DNA of 64,000 nt from Lactococcus taiwanensis (GCF_014905395.1 NZ_BNDT01000002.1:248001-312000), one strand, 5' to 3'. Numbered from the stretch's first letter, positions 35,533-45,068 are shown. Program-made: numbers and translations. Notes: generated from the letters alone by a model not told the origin.

Positions 35533-37575
35533 ATTTGCTTTTTTACGACGTTCAAGAAACTCAAAAAGTAAAGTATGATGATTGCTAGCCAATGAATAAT
35601 CTTCCAGTACGTTTACATTGATACGCATTTCCCTAGCTTCACGTGCCGTAATATCACCTGCCGCCTCGTATTCAAAAATTACTTTGCGCTCGAGGTAATA
35701 AGCGCGCATCATCTCAGTCAGATTGTTAGGCTGAGCTTTGTTCATGACACGAGAAATGTGTCCACCAGCTGCAACAATCTCAGATGTTCTCAGACGTTCT
35801 GCTTGCAGAAAGTTGAGCAGTTGTTCATCAAAAACGCCATTTAAATTATCCAAAGCTTGCAAAATAAGTTCAGTGTTATTAAAGTAAAGCTCAGTAATTT
35901 CATCACGCGTCGTTAACATCACAGCCTTTGTTTTTTTGAAATAAAAGTCCACATGTAGAAGCTTAGACATAAGCAGATGGAAAGTCCGCATCATAATGAC
36001 ATACGCGAATTGGAAACTCGAAACAAGAGAATGGACAATACTTGTTTCTAATGAACGAATATAACGTTGGTAGGTTCGATACGTGTACAGTGAAATTTTA
36101 TTTTCGCGTAGTGCAGCCTCTAAACCTTCTGATTCAATCCGAATAATAAGCAGTTGCAGATCATTGTAATCCACGGCCATATCTGTTGACTCTTGTTCAA
36201 TAATAAGTTGTTGAATCCGCTCTTGATAGGCATCAATAGCGATATTATAACCTTGCTTATTTTTAGCTTTTTTCATGTCATTACGCAATTCGTCAACAAC
36301 ATCTGACAAGATTGAAATCTTGGCAAGATTATCCACCTTGACCACTTTTTTAACGGCAAAGAAGGGCAAAATGAACATCCCGACTAAAAAGCTTAGTCCA
36401 GTCACAGCCGCAGCTAAGAAGACCAGAACGGGTTGCACATCACTTACATCACGTGGAATCAAGAGGATGGTCGCAATACTTACTGTGCCTTTAGAGCCTG
36501 CAAATGTTAAAAGTAAAATATCATTCCAGTAAGCAGAAAAAAGTTGTTTACGCCGAAGCGATTGGATCCAATAATAAAAACTGATAACCAAAAAACGTAA
36601 GACGAAAAGTCCAAGGGTTAAAATAACTGTGAGGAGGAGAAGGTGAGTCGATGAGTAGACCGGATTCACCAAAAGTGGAACCACCAGTTGATAAAGTTCA
36701 ATTCCAAGGAAGAAGAAGACGATTGAGTTCAGAATAAAAGTCAGAGTATCCCAGATTGTACTCTTTAACTTGGCAACTTGTGCATCAAATAAAGTGGTTC
36801 TCTTTAAACCATTGGCGGACATAACCCCAGCTACTACAGCAGCAATAATACCAGAAACACCTAATTCTTCAGCGATCAAAAAGGCAGATAAAGGCACGGC
36901 TAATTCTAAGAGTAAATATCCTGAGACATCCCGTGCATCAACATCTTCAAGTAACCGTAAGACCAGGCCCTTAAAATAAATGAGGACAAAACCAATAGCT
37001 GCACCACCAATGGCAGCGATAACTAGCTTCATCGTTGCATCAGGCAAAGAGAAATAACCAGTTACCAAAGCCACTAGGGCAATCTGAAAGGCGATGATTC
37101 CGGAAGCATCATTGAGCAGACCTTCCCCTTGTAGAATACTCATGACCCGTTTTGGAAAACTAAAGTTTTTGGACAACGCACCGACAGCCACAGCATCGGT
37201 GGGAGCTAAGCTGGCGCCTAAAGCAAAGCAAGCCGCTAGAGGAATTCCAACGTATACCCAGTGTGATAACAATCCAAGCCCCAGTGTAGTGATAAAAACC
37301 AGTGGAAATATCAGTACAAGAATAATCTTACTGTGTTTTAAAATATGCTTAACATCGGCCTCTTCGCTTTCACGAAAAAGCAAGGGAGCAATAATAAAAC
37401 CAAGGAAAAATTCAGGAGCAACATGAAGAATATCATCTGCACCAAAAAAACCCAAAATCAACCCAAAAACCACTTGAATGAGGGGGAGGGCAAGTTTTGG
37501 GAAGACTTTATTAAGAACATTGGAAAGAACAAGGGTTAGAAGGAAAACGATGACATAGAAAATAGTATGGAGCAT
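35524..37575 (-). CDS. Na+/H+ antiporter, CPA1 family (NhaP/NhaK-like)
   Basis: 683 residues: about 12 membrane helices in the first 410 residues with CPA1 motifs LAPTDAVAV and EGLLNDASG, then a cytoplasmic helical C-terminal domain of about 270 residues. It exchanges Na+ or K+ for H+ and serves pH and salt tolerance. AAAGGAA precedes the ATG. Confidence 0.9.
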   Translation of the reverse strand: MLHTIFYVIVFLLTLVLSNVLNKVFPKLALPLIQVVFGLILGFFGADDILHVAPEFFLGFIIAPLLFRESEEADVKHILKHSKIILVLIFPLVFITTLGLGLLSHWVYVGIPLAACFALGASLAPTDAVAVGALSKNFSFPKRVMSILQGEGLLNDASGIIAFQIALVALVTGYFSLPDATMKLVIAAIGGAAIGFVLIYFKGLVLRLLEDVDARDVSGYLLLELAVPLSAFLIAEELGVSGIIAAVVAGVMSANGLKRTTLFDAQVAKLKSTIWDTLTFILNSIVFFFLGIELYQLVVPLLVNPVYSSTHLLLLTVILTLGLFVLRFLVISFYYWIQSLRRKQLFSAYWNDILLLTFAGSKGTVSIATILLIPRDVSDVQPVLVFLAAAVTGLSFLVGMFILPFFAVKKVVKVDNLAKISILSDVVDELRNDMKKAKNKQGYNIAIDAYQERIQQLIIEQESTDMAVDYNDLQLLIIRIESEGLEAALRENKISLYTYRTYQRYIRSLETSIVHSLVSSFQFAYVIMMRTFHLLMSKLLHVDFYFKKTKAVMLTTRDEITELYFNNTELILQALDNLNGVFDEQLLNFLQAERLRTSEIVAAGGHISRVMNKAQPNNLTEMMRAYYLERKVIFEYEAAGDITAREAREMRINVNVLEDYSLASNHHTLLFEFLERRKKANKN

Positions 37576-37637
37576 AGATTCCTTTCATTCAATTAATAAT
37601 CAAGCACAAAAGCTTTATAAGTTAGGCTCATCTAAAA

Positions 37638-37655
37638 TCCTCAGTTAGTCTGAGG
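37638..37655 (-). terminator. Weak hairpin after the coiled-coil gene
   Basis: CCTCAG-ACTAA-CTGAGG on the minus strand followed by ATTTT; a marginal terminator. Confidence 0.4.
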
Positions 37656-37675
37656 AGTATAAAAGTGTGAATGAT

Positions 37676-38143
37676 TTATTTTAAACGTTTCATTGCTTCT
37701 TTTTTAAGAGCAATTTTTTCATCAATCTTTGAGCAATCTTTTTTGCTCAATAGGGCACGGCAACGTTTTAATTCAAGGTCGGTCAGTTGACGTTTAACCT
37801 TTTCACGACGTGCCGCATCAAATTCGCCGCCTTCAATGAGCTCAAGTTTTTGCTCGAGTATCATCTTTTTATTTTTGACAGCATCAATATAGTATTTAAG
37901 TTCGGAAATATCAGCCTTGCTGGCTTTTTCTGCGCGAAGTTCGCCTAACTTTTCATCAAGTTTAACAAGTTTCTCAGAAAGCATCTCGAGTTGATGACGA
38001 AGTTTCGTAGCCTTTTCTTCGTCTGTCAGCTTTGTGTATGCTTCTAGTGCTTGGGCTTGTTCTTCAGCAGATTTTTCTGGCCGTTTATCAAGGTATAATT
38101 CGCGAAGGTTTTTTAACTTTTCTTCAAATTTTTTATCTATCAT
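37676..38143 (-). CDS. Conserved hypothetical coiled-coil protein
   Basis: 155 residues, almost all charged helix (heptad-like stretches such as KLRHQLEMLSEKLVKLDEKLGEL), no signal or membrane segment. I do not recognise the family. ATG 38143 is chosen because AGGTGATGG is then well spaced; two more in-frame starts lie 6 and 9 bp upstream. It has its own extended -10 promoter, and neighbours give no functional hint. Confidence 0.7.
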   Translation of the reverse strand: MIDKKFEEKLKNLRELYLDKRPEKSAEEQAQALEAYTKLTDEEKATKLRHQLEMLSEKLVKLDEKLGELRAEKASKADISELKYYIDAVKNKKMILEQKLELIEGGEFDAARREKVKRQLTDLELKRCRALLSKKDCSKIDEKIALKKEAMKRLK

Positions 38144-38175
38144 TTCCATCACCTAAAAACATAATCAGTATTGAC

Positions 38176-38184
38176 ATTATAACA
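38176..38184 (-). promoter_or_regulatory. Extended -10 promoter of the coiled-coil gene
   Basis: TGTTATAAT on the minus strand, about 33 bp before the ATG. Confidence 0.7.
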
Positions 38185-38261
38185 CAAAGAAATAAAAATG
38201 AAAGAGGAAGCTTTACTTTTTTTTGCACTTATTAAGTCCCATTTGTAGCATCTTTAGGATT

Positions 38262-38285
38262 AAAAAAACTGACCATCCGGTCAGC
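38262..38285 (-). terminator. tyrS terminator on CTGAC palindrome copy 12
   Basis: On the minus strand CTGACC-GGAT-GGTCAG is followed by TTTTTTT. Core 38269-38284. Confidence 0.85.
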
Positions 38286-38289
38286 TCAG

Positions 38290-39549
38290 TTAGTAAGAAA
38301 GAACAAAATTTTTCTTTTTACCACGACGGATAACCGTCAGTTGGTTTTCGATTTTATCAGCATCAGATAAGATGTAGTCTAAATCTTGAATCCGTTCACC
38401 ATTGATATAAATCGCACCATTTGTAATATCCTCACGGGCTTGACGTTTAGAATTAACAATACCAGCAGAAATCAAAAGTTCCAGCAAGGCCAAGTTTTCA
38501 TCCGCCTCGACATGATGATGAGGTGCACCTTTAAGCCCAGCCAAGATTGATTTGGCATCCAGTTGGCGTAAATCACCACCACCAAACAAAATTTCAGTAG
38601 TTTTCACAGCTTGCTCATAAGCTTCTTTACCATGGACTAAAGTCACTACTTCGCGCGCCAGCACTTTTTGTGCTAAGCGTTCATGACGAGCTGCATCAAA
38701 TTCTTTTTCGATTTCAGCAATCTCTTCTAATGAAAGAAAAGTGAAAATTTTGAGCATTTTTACAGCATCAGCATCATCAACATTCAGCCAAAATTGGTAC
38801 ATTTCATAAGGTGAAGTTTTGTCAGCATCGAGCCAAATAGCATTTCCCTCAGATTTACCAAATTTCTTCCCAGTAGAATCTGTAATCAAAGGAATTGTGA
38901 TGACGTGCCCTTGTTTATCAGCCTTTCGGCGTAAAAGTTCAGTACCAGCAGTCATGTTACCCCATTGGTCAGAACCCCCAAGTTGTAAAGTCACATTGTG
39001 CAGTTGATTGAGTTCGTAAAAATCATAGCCTTGCATAATTTGGTAAGCGAACTCTGTATAAGAAATTCCTGTTTCCATGCGAGACTTGACAGAATCCTTC
39101 GAAATCATGTAATTGACAGTAAAATGTTTGCCAACATCACGTAAGAAGTCGATAAATGTCAGATTTTCGAACCAATTGTAGTTGTTTGTCATCTCAGCCT
39201 TGTTTTCACCATTGTCAAAATCAAGAAAACGTTCAAGTTGGGCACGGATTTTTTCAGACCAAGCGGTGACTGTGTCTTTTGTTTGAAGCGAGCGCTCAGA
39301 ATCTTTAAATGAAGGGTCACCAATCAAGCCAGTTGCACCACCAACAAGAGCATATGGTTTATGTCCAGCCAACTGTAAGCGACGCATTGTCAAGATTTGT
39401 ACTAAATTTCCAAGATGAAGAGAATCAGCTGTGGGATCATAGCCTACATAATAGGAAACCATTCCCTCCGTGAGCGCCTTACGTAGCGCATCTTCGTCGG
39501 TTGTTTGGAAAATTAAACCACGTGCTTTAAGTTCGTCAAAAATGTTCAT
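38290..39549 (-). CDS. tyrS: Tyrosyl-tRNA synthetase
   Basis: 419 residues. Class I signatures HLGN (in [13 protein letters not shown]) and KFGKS are clear, and an S4 RNA-binding domain ends the protein. ATG 39549 follows GGATTTTTTT; a longer in-frame start would enter the leader. Many Firmicute tyrS genes carry a T-box; this leader of about 70 nt is too short and has no T-box motif. Divergent from pbp1b, as in streptococci. Confidence 0.95.
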   Translation of the reverse strand: MNIFDELKARGLIFQTTDEDALRKALTEGMVSYYVGYDPTADSLHLGNLVQILTMRRLQLAGHKPYALVGGATGLIGDPSFKDSERSLQTKDTVTAWSEKIRAQLERFLDFDNGENKAEMTNNYNWFENLTFIDFLRDVGKHFTVNYMISKDSVKSRMETGISYTEFAYQIMQGYDFYELNQLHNVTLQLGGSDQWGNMTAGTELLRRKADKQGHVITIPLITDSTGKKFGKSEGNAIWLDADKTSPYEMYQFWLNVDDADAVKMLKIFTFLSLEEIAEIEKEFDAARHERLAQKVLAREVVTLVHGKEAYEQAVKTTEILFGGGDLRQLDAKSILAGLKGAPHHHVEADENLALLELLISAGIVNSKRQAREDITNGAIYINGERIQDLDYILSDADKIENQLTVIRRGKKKNFVLSY

Positions 39550-39620
39550 AAAAAAATCCTTTCTATATGATTGAGTCGTTCTGCTCCAACAAAAATGTAA
39601 AAACAACAACGTTGCTTTAT

Positions 39621-39629
39621 ATTATATCA
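39621..39629 (-). promoter_or_regulatory. Extended -10 promoter of tyrS
   Basis: TGATATAAT on the minus strand. The divergent pbp1b promoter has nearly the same sequence, AATTTGATATAATA. Confidence 0.7.
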
Positions 39630-39675
39630 AATTCCAAAAATTATTTCCGAAAATGGCGAAAAATCGCTTTAAATT

Positions 39676-39684
39676 TGATATAAT
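39676..39684 (+). promoter_or_regulatory. Extended -10 of pbp1b, 6 bp before the start codon
   Basis: TGATATAAT is followed by AAGGGC and the ATG at 39691. AAGGG is only 1 nt from the ATG, too close to serve as a ribosome site, so the mRNA is probably leaderless. Confidence 0.72.
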
Positions 39685-39690
39685 AAGGGC

Positions 39691-42126
39691 ATGAAAAAAG
39701 AGCCAATCGATTCGCAAGAAGAAGTGCGTAGTCGTCTTAATGAAAAGATGGAAAATAAAAGACGAAAAACAAAGAAAAATGCGAAGAAAAATTTTCAACC
39801 TAAAAATAAAAAGAATCAATCAAATCAGCCTAAGCAAGATGAAAAAACGGTCTGGTCGACCACCTTTACTGTGGTACGCGGAATTAGTATCATTTTCGGT
39901 ATTATATTTGTGGTAATTGGCGTTTTTGCTACATCTGCAGGTGTTGGCTATTTTGCACGCTTGGTGGAGAAAACAAAGTTACCAGACAAACAAGAGATGC
40001 TTGCTAAAATCAATGATATCCACGGTGTATCAGTTATCAATTACAGTAATGGTCAGTCTATTTCTGATATTTCAAGCGATCTCGTGCGTGTCACTGTATC
40101 AAGCGACCAGATTTCTGAGAATGTCAAAAACGCTCTAATCGCAACAGAAGACGATAGTTTTAGGACAAACAAAGGGGTTGTTCCAAAGGCGGTTGTCCGT
40201 GGGATACTTGGTTCTGTGGGGGGGGGCACAAGCTCCGGTGGTTCCACGCTTACCCAACAGCTTATTAAGCAACAAGTTTTGGGAGATAGTGTGACTTTCC
40301 AACGTAAAGCCAGTGAAATTGTCTATGCCCTTAATCTAAATAATTATTTGAGCAAGGATCAAATTTTGACCGATTATCTTAATGTCTCACCTTTTGGTCG
40401 GAATAACAAGGGACAAAATATTGCTGGGGTTCAAGAAGCGGCCAAAGGAATTTTTGGCAAGTCTGCGAAAGATTTAACGGTTCCCGAAGCAGCTTTCATC
40501 GCAGGTCTTCCGCAAAGCCCAATCGTTTATTCGCCTTATGCTTCTGATGGTTCTCTGAAATCTAAAGAAAATATGGCGTACGGGATTGCTCGACAAAAAG
40601 AGGTTTTATTTAACCTTTATCGTGGAGGGTATATTAATAAAGCTGATTATGAGAAATATAAAGCTGAAGACATTTCTAAAGAGTTCCTGCAACCAGCGCA
40701 AGTGCAATCCCAAGGACATGGTTATCTTTATAATGTAGTGTACAATGAGGCAGTTACAGAGGTTTATAACTATCTCATCAAGCGTGATAAAGTCTCAGCT
40801 ACGGAGCTCGGTAATGATAGTACAAAACAGCACTATAAAGATTTAGCTGAACAATCCTTACAAAATAAAGGCTATACCGTTACTACTACGATTAATCAGT
40901 CAGTCTATAATGCGATGCAAAATGCTGTTGCGACCTACGGTAGCCTCATGCAAGATGGAACGGGGCTTATTCAGACAGGGAATGTACTTATGGATAATAA
41001 GACTGGAGCAGTTTATGGTTTCATTGGTGGGCTCGATTATTCTCAAAGTCAAGTCAATCATGCCTTTGATACTGAACGTTCCCCAGGTTCTTCGATTAAA
41101 CCGATTTTAGCTTATGGTCCAGCTATCGATATGGGACTAATGGGTTCAGCGAGTGTTTTATCTAACTATCCTGCCAAGTATTCCAGTGGTCAAGATATAG
41201 AACACGTGGGTTCCAAAGGAACCGCGATGATGCCATTTTCTGAAGCTCTAAATGTCTCTTACAATATTCCAGCATATTGGACTTACAAAATGATTCAAGA
41301 TAAGGGAAAATCTGTTGAACCTTATATGACTAAAATGGGTTACCAAGTTTCGGATTACTCTGTTGAATCTTTACCCTTAGGAGGGGGAATTGACCCGACT
41401 GTTGTTCAGCATACAAACGGTTATCAAACCTTAGCAAATGGTGGAAAGTACGAGCCGTGGTACGTTGTTGAAAGTATCAAAGATGATGCGGGAAATGTGA
41501 TTTACCAACATAAAGATACTGGAGGAACTCAGGTTTATTCTGAGGCTACCTCTACAATCATGGAGTACATGTTGCAAGATGTTGTGAAATCTCAAAAAAC
41601 AAGTAAGTTTTATGAGAATTTGCAAACGATCAACCCTACCCTGGCAACAGATGTTGCTTGGGCGGGTAAAACTGGGACAACCGATAATTATACGGACGTC
41701 TGGATGATGCTTTCAACTCCAACGGTAACCTTAGGGGGTTGGGCTGGTCACGATGATAACTCAGGGATGTCAAAAAACTCTGGCTATATCAATAATGCGG
41801 CATTCACTGCTCAGTTGGTTAACGCAATCAACGCTGCTGATCCCAATATTTTTGGACCAGGTAAGAAGTTTACAGATCCCAACAAAGATTCTAATGTAAC
41901 CAAGAGTAAGGTCTTAGTCTCCACTGGACAAAAACCAGGTAAAGTTTCTGTGAAACTTGCAAGTGGTAAGACACAAACGGTTAATCTGGGTGGGGCTACG
42001 ACGACAAGCTTTTGGGCAACCAAATCTGGTGCACCTACTACAACGTACGACTACGCTATAGGCGGTACAGCGGCTGATAGAGCAGCAGGTTGGAAAACGA
42101 TATTACCTAATTTTAACTTTAACTAG
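39691..42126 (+). CDS. pbp1b: Class A penicillin-binding protein PBP1b
   Basis: 811 residues: basic cytoplasmic tail of about 50 residues, membrane anchor at about 62-85, GT51 glycosyltransferase domain (ATEDDSF; GGSTLTQQLIKQ) and transpeptidase domain (SSIK around ERSPGSSIKPI; KTGTT). It polymerises and cross-links peptidoglycan. The gene pair tyrS/pbp1b is also divergent in streptococci. Confidence 0.93.
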   Translation: MKKEPIDSQEEVRSRLNEKMENKRRKTKKNAKKNFQPKNKKNQSNQPKQDEKTVWSTTFTVVRGISIIFGIIFVVIGVFATSAGVGYFARLVEKTKLPDKQEMLAKINDIHGVSVINYSNGQSISDISSDLVRVTVSSDQISENVKNALIATEDDSFRTNKGVVPKAVVRGILGSVGGGTSSGGSTLTQQLIKQQVLGDSVTFQRKASEIVYALNLNNYLSKDQILTDYLNVSPFGRNNKGQNIAGVQEAAKGIFGKSAKDLTVPEAAFIAGLPQSPIVYSPYASDGSLKSKENMAYGIARQKEVLFNLYRGGYINKADYEKYKAEDISKEFLQPAQVQSQGHGYLYNVVYNEAVTEVYNYLIKRDKVSATELGNDSTKQHYKDLAEQSLQNKGYTVTTTINQSVYNAMQNAVATYGSLMQDGTGLIQTGNVLMDNKTGAVYGFIGGLDYSQSQVNHAFDTERSPGSSIKPILAYGPAIDMGLMGSASVLSNYPAKYSSGQDIEHVGSKGTAMMPFSEALNVSYNIPAYWTYKMIQDKGKSVEPYMTKMGYQVSDYSVESLPLGGGIDPTVVQHTNGYQTLANGGKYEPWYVVESIKDDAGNVIYQHKDTGGTQVYSEATSTIMEYMLQDVVKSQKTSKFYENLQTINPTLATDVAWAGKTGTTDNYTDVWMMLSTPTVTLGGWAGHDDNSGMSKNSGYINNAAFTAQLVNAINAADPNIFGPGKKFTDPNKDSNVTKSKVLVSTGQKPGKVSVKLASGKTQTVNLGGATTTSFWATKSGAPTTTYDYAIGGTAADRAAGWKTILPNFNFN

Positions 42127-42147
42127 CCTTCTACAAGTTAAAAAACG

Positions 42148-42188
42148 ATAAAAAAATACATCAGAAAAGTTTCTGATGTATTTTTTAT
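42148..42188 (+). terminator. Terminator of pbp1b
   Basis: AAAAATACATCAGAAA and TTTCTGATGTATTTTT form a perfect stem around AGT. Confidence 0.9.
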
Positions 42189-42202
42189 ACCCTCTCATAG
42201 AA

Positions 42203-42236
42203 TAAGGTCACTGACAAAGCTGTCAGTGACCTTTTT
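42203..42236. terminator. Terminator on CTGAC palindrome copy 13
   Basis: AAGGTCACTGAC and GTCAGTGACCTT pair around AAAGCT (core 42211-42226), between convergent pbp1b and pepA. Confidence 0.85.
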
Positions 42237-42247
42237 CAGCGAAATTA

Positions 42248-43315
42248 TTAGTAATTTTTGATTTGGGCTACTTGATCAGCGTTTAGATGTGTGACAATGG
42301 CGCGTAAAAAGTTTTGAGCCTGACTAAAGTCGTCTAAGTTAAAAATAGTTTGATGACTATGGATATAACGAGCCACTACACCGATGGTAGTTGAAGGAAT
42401 GCCTTCGTTTGCTAAGTGGGCTGCTCCAGCATCTGTCCCGCCTTTGGCCATATAAACTTGTGTTTTGACCTTTGCGGTTTCAGCTGTGTCGAGGAGGAAA
42501 TTCTTTAAGCCGGGGAGCATGATATGACCTGGATCAAAGAAGCGTAAAGTCGTTCCTTGCCCCAGTTGACCGTTATCATCACCGAAGGTATCGCTAGCTG
42601 GTGAGCAATCGACTGCAAAGAAAAGCTCAGGTTTGAACTTCGTGGTGGAAACTTTTGCACCACGTAAGCCAACTTCTTCTTGGACGTTCGCACCTACAAT
42701 CAGTGTCACGGGAAGTTCTTTATCAGCTAAAAATTCGAGAAGTTCAAGAATCATCAAACAACCGTAGCGATTATCCCAAGCTTTTGACATGACGTTTTTA
42801 CCATTTGCTGTCAAGATAGTTTCTGTTTCAGGGATGATGACGTCGCCTTGAGCCACGCCGTATTGTACAGCCTCAGCAGCGTCTTCAAAAGCCGCATCAA
42901 AAACGATATCCGAGAGCGCTGGCATTTGTGGAGTTGCACCAGTCCCTCTTAAAAGGTGAGGAGGAAGTCCACCTGTGACGACAGGGATTTTTTGGCCCGT
43001 GCGCGTAAATAGTGTAAAACGTTGACCTGAGACCACTAATGGATTCCAGCCACCAAGTGGCACAACACGGAGTGTTCCATCCGATTTGATGGCACTAACC
43101 ATAAAGCCTACTTCGTCCATGTGAGCGGCAACCATAATTCGTGGGGCATTTTCCACTTTCGAGGTTTTCGTTACAAAAATACCACCCAAACCGTCAAATT
43201 CGGGGGTGTAGCCCAACTCCACCATACGTTTTTTTAAATAATCACGGACAGGTCCTTCAAAACCAGATGTGGCTTGGATTTCCGTCAGAGCTTTTACTTT
43301 GTCAAAGAGTTCCAT
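42248..43315 (-). CDS. pepA: Glutamyl aminopeptidase PepA (M42 family)
   Basis: 355 residues, the same length as L. lactis PepA. Metal and catalytic motifs AAHMDEVG, WDNRYGC, VQEEVGLRGA and GGTDAGAAH are present. A cytoplasmic dodecameric peptidase that removes N-terminal Glu/Asp from peptides. ATG 43315 follows GGAGG; the longer frame start is the ribosome site itself. Confidence 0.95.
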   Translation of the reverse strand: MELFDKVKALTEIQATSGFEGPVRDYLKKRMVELGYTPEFDGLGGIFVTKTSKVENAPRIMVAAHMDEVGFMVSAIKSDGTLRVVPLGGWNPLVVSGQRFTLFTRTGQKIPVVTGGLPPHLLRGTGATPQMPALSDIVFDAAFEDAAEAVQYGVAQGDVIIPETETILTANGKNVMSKAWDNRYGCLMILELLEFLADKELPVTLIVGANVQEEVGLRGAKVSTTKFKPELFFAVDCSPASDTFGDDNGQLGQGTTLRFFDPGHIMLPGLKNFLLDTAETAKVKTQVYMAKGGTDAGAAHLANEGIPSTTIGVVARYIHSHQTIFNLDDFSQAQNFLRAIVTHLNADQVAQIKNY

Positions 43316-43343
43316 TTTTTCCTCCAAAAATTGTTAAAGTTGG

Positions 43344-43359
43344 CTGATGGCGCGGTCAG
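43344..43359. repeat. CTGAC palindrome copy 14 (CTGAT-GGCGCG-GTCAG)
   Basis: One arm mismatch; in the pepA upstream region. A more degenerate copy, CTGAT-GATTCG-GTCAA, lies at 43415-43430, and a GCTCCT/AGGAGC hairpin lies between the two. Confidence 0.65.
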
Positions 43360-43467
43360 TCAATGTAAAATTAAGGCTGGGTACCAGCTCCTCTACAAAG
43401 GAGCGTCACATTTTCTGATGATTCGGTCAACTTTTGATGATTTACACTATAATTATAACAGGAAATA

Positions 43468-43476
43468 TGTTAAAAT
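43468..43476 (+). promoter_or_regulatory. Extended -10 of the DUF4651 gene, 6 bp before the start codon
   Basis: TGTTAAAAT is followed by TTCCAT and the ATG at 43483. No ribosome site. GGAAAT/ATTTCC flank the -10 as an inverted repeat. Confidence 0.68.
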
Positions 43477-43482
43477 TTCCAT

Positions 43483-43767
43483 ATGAAAAAAATACTAAAG
43501 TTTGGTTTGGGCGTTGTAGCGAGTGCAGCAGCTGCTCATGTAGTTTATCATGGCTATAAAACCATGGAAGAAAATCTACTACGAGAGCTTACTGACACAG
43601 CACGTCAGCACTTTTCAGCTCGTCAGATTGATGCCGTTTGGATTTTTGAAGAACCCAAGCAAGGCGCTTACTTTGAGGGAGGCGTTGTTAGTGGGAATCA
43701 CGCCGTTATGTTTCAAATTAACGCTCAAACTTTAGAACTTTTAGAAATAAAAGAAGTAGCTTTATGA
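43483..43767 (+). CDS. DUF4651-type small exported or membrane protein
   Basis: 94 residues: N-terminal hydrophobic segment (LKFGLGVVASAAAAHVVYHG) and a small domain. In streptococci a DUF4651 protein lies between pepA and a thioredoxin gene, exactly as here; function unknown. I assign the family from that context and the overall look, not from a search. Confidence 0.65.
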   Translation: MKKILKFGLGVVASAAAAHVVYHGYKTMEENLLRELTDTARQHFSARQIDAVWIFEEPKQGAYFEGGVVSGNHAVMFQINAQTLELLEIKEVAL

Positions 43768-43817
43768 TTAAGAAAGTTTTATACTTCTTGTAGAAGTTAA
43801 TTAAGAAAGGAAAGAAA

Positions 43818-44135
43818 ATGATTATTCCAGAAAATATGGAAAGCTTAGCGGAACTTGTGAAGGCTCCAGGTAGAAGAGTCTTCTTCTTCACTGCTGGTTG
43901 GTGTGGAGATTGTAACTTTATTAAACCTAAGATGCCTGAAATCGAAGCTGAAAATCCAGAATTTGAATTCGTAGAAGTTGATCGTGATCAGTTTATGGAT
44001 GTGGCTATCGAATGGGGAATCATGGGGATTCCTAGTTTTGTTGTATTAGAGAATGGTAAAGAAAAAGCCCGTCTTGTCAATAAACTACGTAAGACTAAAG
44101 AAGAAGTTAACACCTTCTTGGCGAGCGCTAAATAA
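43818..44135 (+). CDS. ytpP: Thioredoxin-like protein (YtpP type)
   Basis: 105 residues with a WCGDC active site (residues 28-32), unlike the classical WCGPC, plus the cis-Pro loop GIPSF. Probably a cytoplasmic thiol-disulfide reductase. Strong ribosome site AAGAAAGGAAAG. Same neighbourhood (pepA, DUF4651, thioredoxin, ytpR) as in streptococci. Confidence 0.87.
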   Translation: MIIPENMESLAELVKAPGRRVFFFTAGWCGDCNFIKPKMPEIEAENPEFEFVEVDRDQFMDVAIEWGIMGIPSFVVLENGKEKARLVNKLRKTKEEVNTFLASAK

Positions 44136-44139
44136 TTTA

Positions 44140-44155
44140 CTGACAGACCTGTCAG
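44140..44155. repeat. CTGAC palindrome copy 16 (CTGAC-AGACCT-GTCAG)
   Basis: Perfect arms; between the thioredoxin stop and its terminator. Confidence 0.85.
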
Positions 44156-44185
44156 CAGGGTTAACCAAGGGAACACAAAATACAC

Positions 44186-44218
44186 AGAAAAGCGTAAGCC
44201 TGACTTACGCTTCTCTTA
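44186..44218 (+). terminator. Terminator of the thioredoxin gene
   Basis: AAGCGTAAG and CTTACGCTT pair around CCTGA, followed by CTCTT. Confidence 0.75.
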
Positions 44219-44253
44219 TTGAATAATGGGAAATTTAAAGGAAATTTAAGAAA

Positions 44254-44880
44254 ATGATTGCAACTTACAATACACATGTTGGCGATGTTTTAATGTTGAT
44301 CGTAGCAAATGATAAGGGTCAAAAAGTGAACTTTGAACGCAAGGGAAAAGTGGCACGTGTCTTTTTGCAAGAGACAGGAGAAACCGTAGCATGGAATATT
44401 TTTGGGGCTAAAAAATTACTGACCAATCTGTCAGCCAATGGTCAAATCAAGCTTTCAGCAAGTGATGTTCAAGTTTTGAATAAAGAACTTAAAAAAGCTG
44501 GTTTTAGCGATGTACTGGTCCATGACGCTCAACCTAAATTTGTAGTTGCCGAAATTGTTGAAATGAAAGACCATGCAGATTCTGATCATCTGCACATTTG
44601 TAAAGTTAATATTGGATGTGCGGACCCAGTACAAATCGTATGTGGCGCACCTAATGCAGCGGTTGGACTCAAAACAGTCGCAGCTCTACCAGGTGCGATG
44701 ATGCCAAATGGGGCACTGATTTTTCCTGGTGCTTTGAGAGGTGTTCCTTCTTATGGAATGCTCTGCTCGGCGCGTGAATTGGAGTTACCCAATGCCCCTG
44801 AAGTAAGAGGGATTATTGAACTTTCAGAACAATTACCTGTAGGAGCAGCTTTTGATGGTAAAACCATGTGGCAAGCCTAA
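44254..44880 (+). CDS. ytpR: YtpR family tRNA-binding domain protein
   Basis: 208 residues: N-terminal DUF4479-type domain and C-terminal EMAP/OB tRNA-binding domain (VVAEIVEMKDHADSDHLHICKV; QIVCGAPNA). Resembles the tRNA-binding module of PheT; role unknown, presumably RNA binding. AAAGGAAA precedes the ATG. A CTGAC palindrome lies inside the gene. Confidence 0.88.
   Translation: MIATYNTHVGDVLMLIVANDKGQKVNFERKGKVARVFLQETGETVAWNIFGAKKLLTNLSANGQIKLSASDVQVLNKELKKAGFSDVLVHDAQPKFVVAEIVEMKDHADSDHLHICKVNIGCADPVQIVCGAPNAAVGLKTVAALPGAMMPNGALIFPGALRGVPSYGMLCSARELELPNAPEVRGIIELSEQLPVGAAFDGKTMWQA
44419..44434. repeat. CTGAC palindrome copy 17, inside ytpR (CTGAC-CAATCT-GTCAG)
   Basis: Perfect arms within codons for LLTNLSANG. 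Confidence 0.85.
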
Positions 44881-44904
44881 CTAAAAGGATAACAAGATGA
44901 GAAG

Positions 44905-44932
44905 GTCCCTAATCAGGGGCTTTTTTAATGCT
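44905..44932 (+). terminator. Terminator of ytpR
   Basis: GTCCCT and AGGGGC pair around AATC, followed by TTTTTT. Confidence 0.75.
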
Positions 44933-44985
44933 CAAAATTTTAGAATAATTTACTAAAAATTTACAAAGTATAAAATTCACAAAGT

Positions 44986-44999
44986 TCACAAGCGCTTAC
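44986..44999. promoter_or_regulatory. cre-like site upstream of the NADH oxidase
   Basis: TGTAAGCGCTTGTG (minus strand) matches the lactococcal cre consensus WGWAARCGYTWWMA at 11 of 14 positions, with a perfect central AAGCGCTT. It lies about 40-50 bp upstream of the predicted start, where CcpA can activate. Confidence 0.4.
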
Positions 45000-45020
45000 A
45001 CAAAGGAAATAAGTCAATTG

Positions 45021-45051
45021 TGTTAAACTATTAAATGTAAAAACATTTTAA
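45021..45051 (+). promoter_or_regulatory. Promoter and inverted repeat of the NADH oxidase gene
   Basis: Extended -10 TGTTAAACT (45021-45029) and, at the start site, AAATGT-AAAA-ACATTT (about 45033-45048), a possible operator. Confidence 0.5.
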
Positions 45052-45068
45052 CAAAGGAGATTTTCCTC

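Noticed and set aside
39550-39690. T-box before tyrS
   Set aside because: The leader is only about 70 nt and has no T-box sequence or terminator.
44897-44956. Micro-ORF after ytpR
   Set aside because: It runs through the ytpR terminator; most simply chance.
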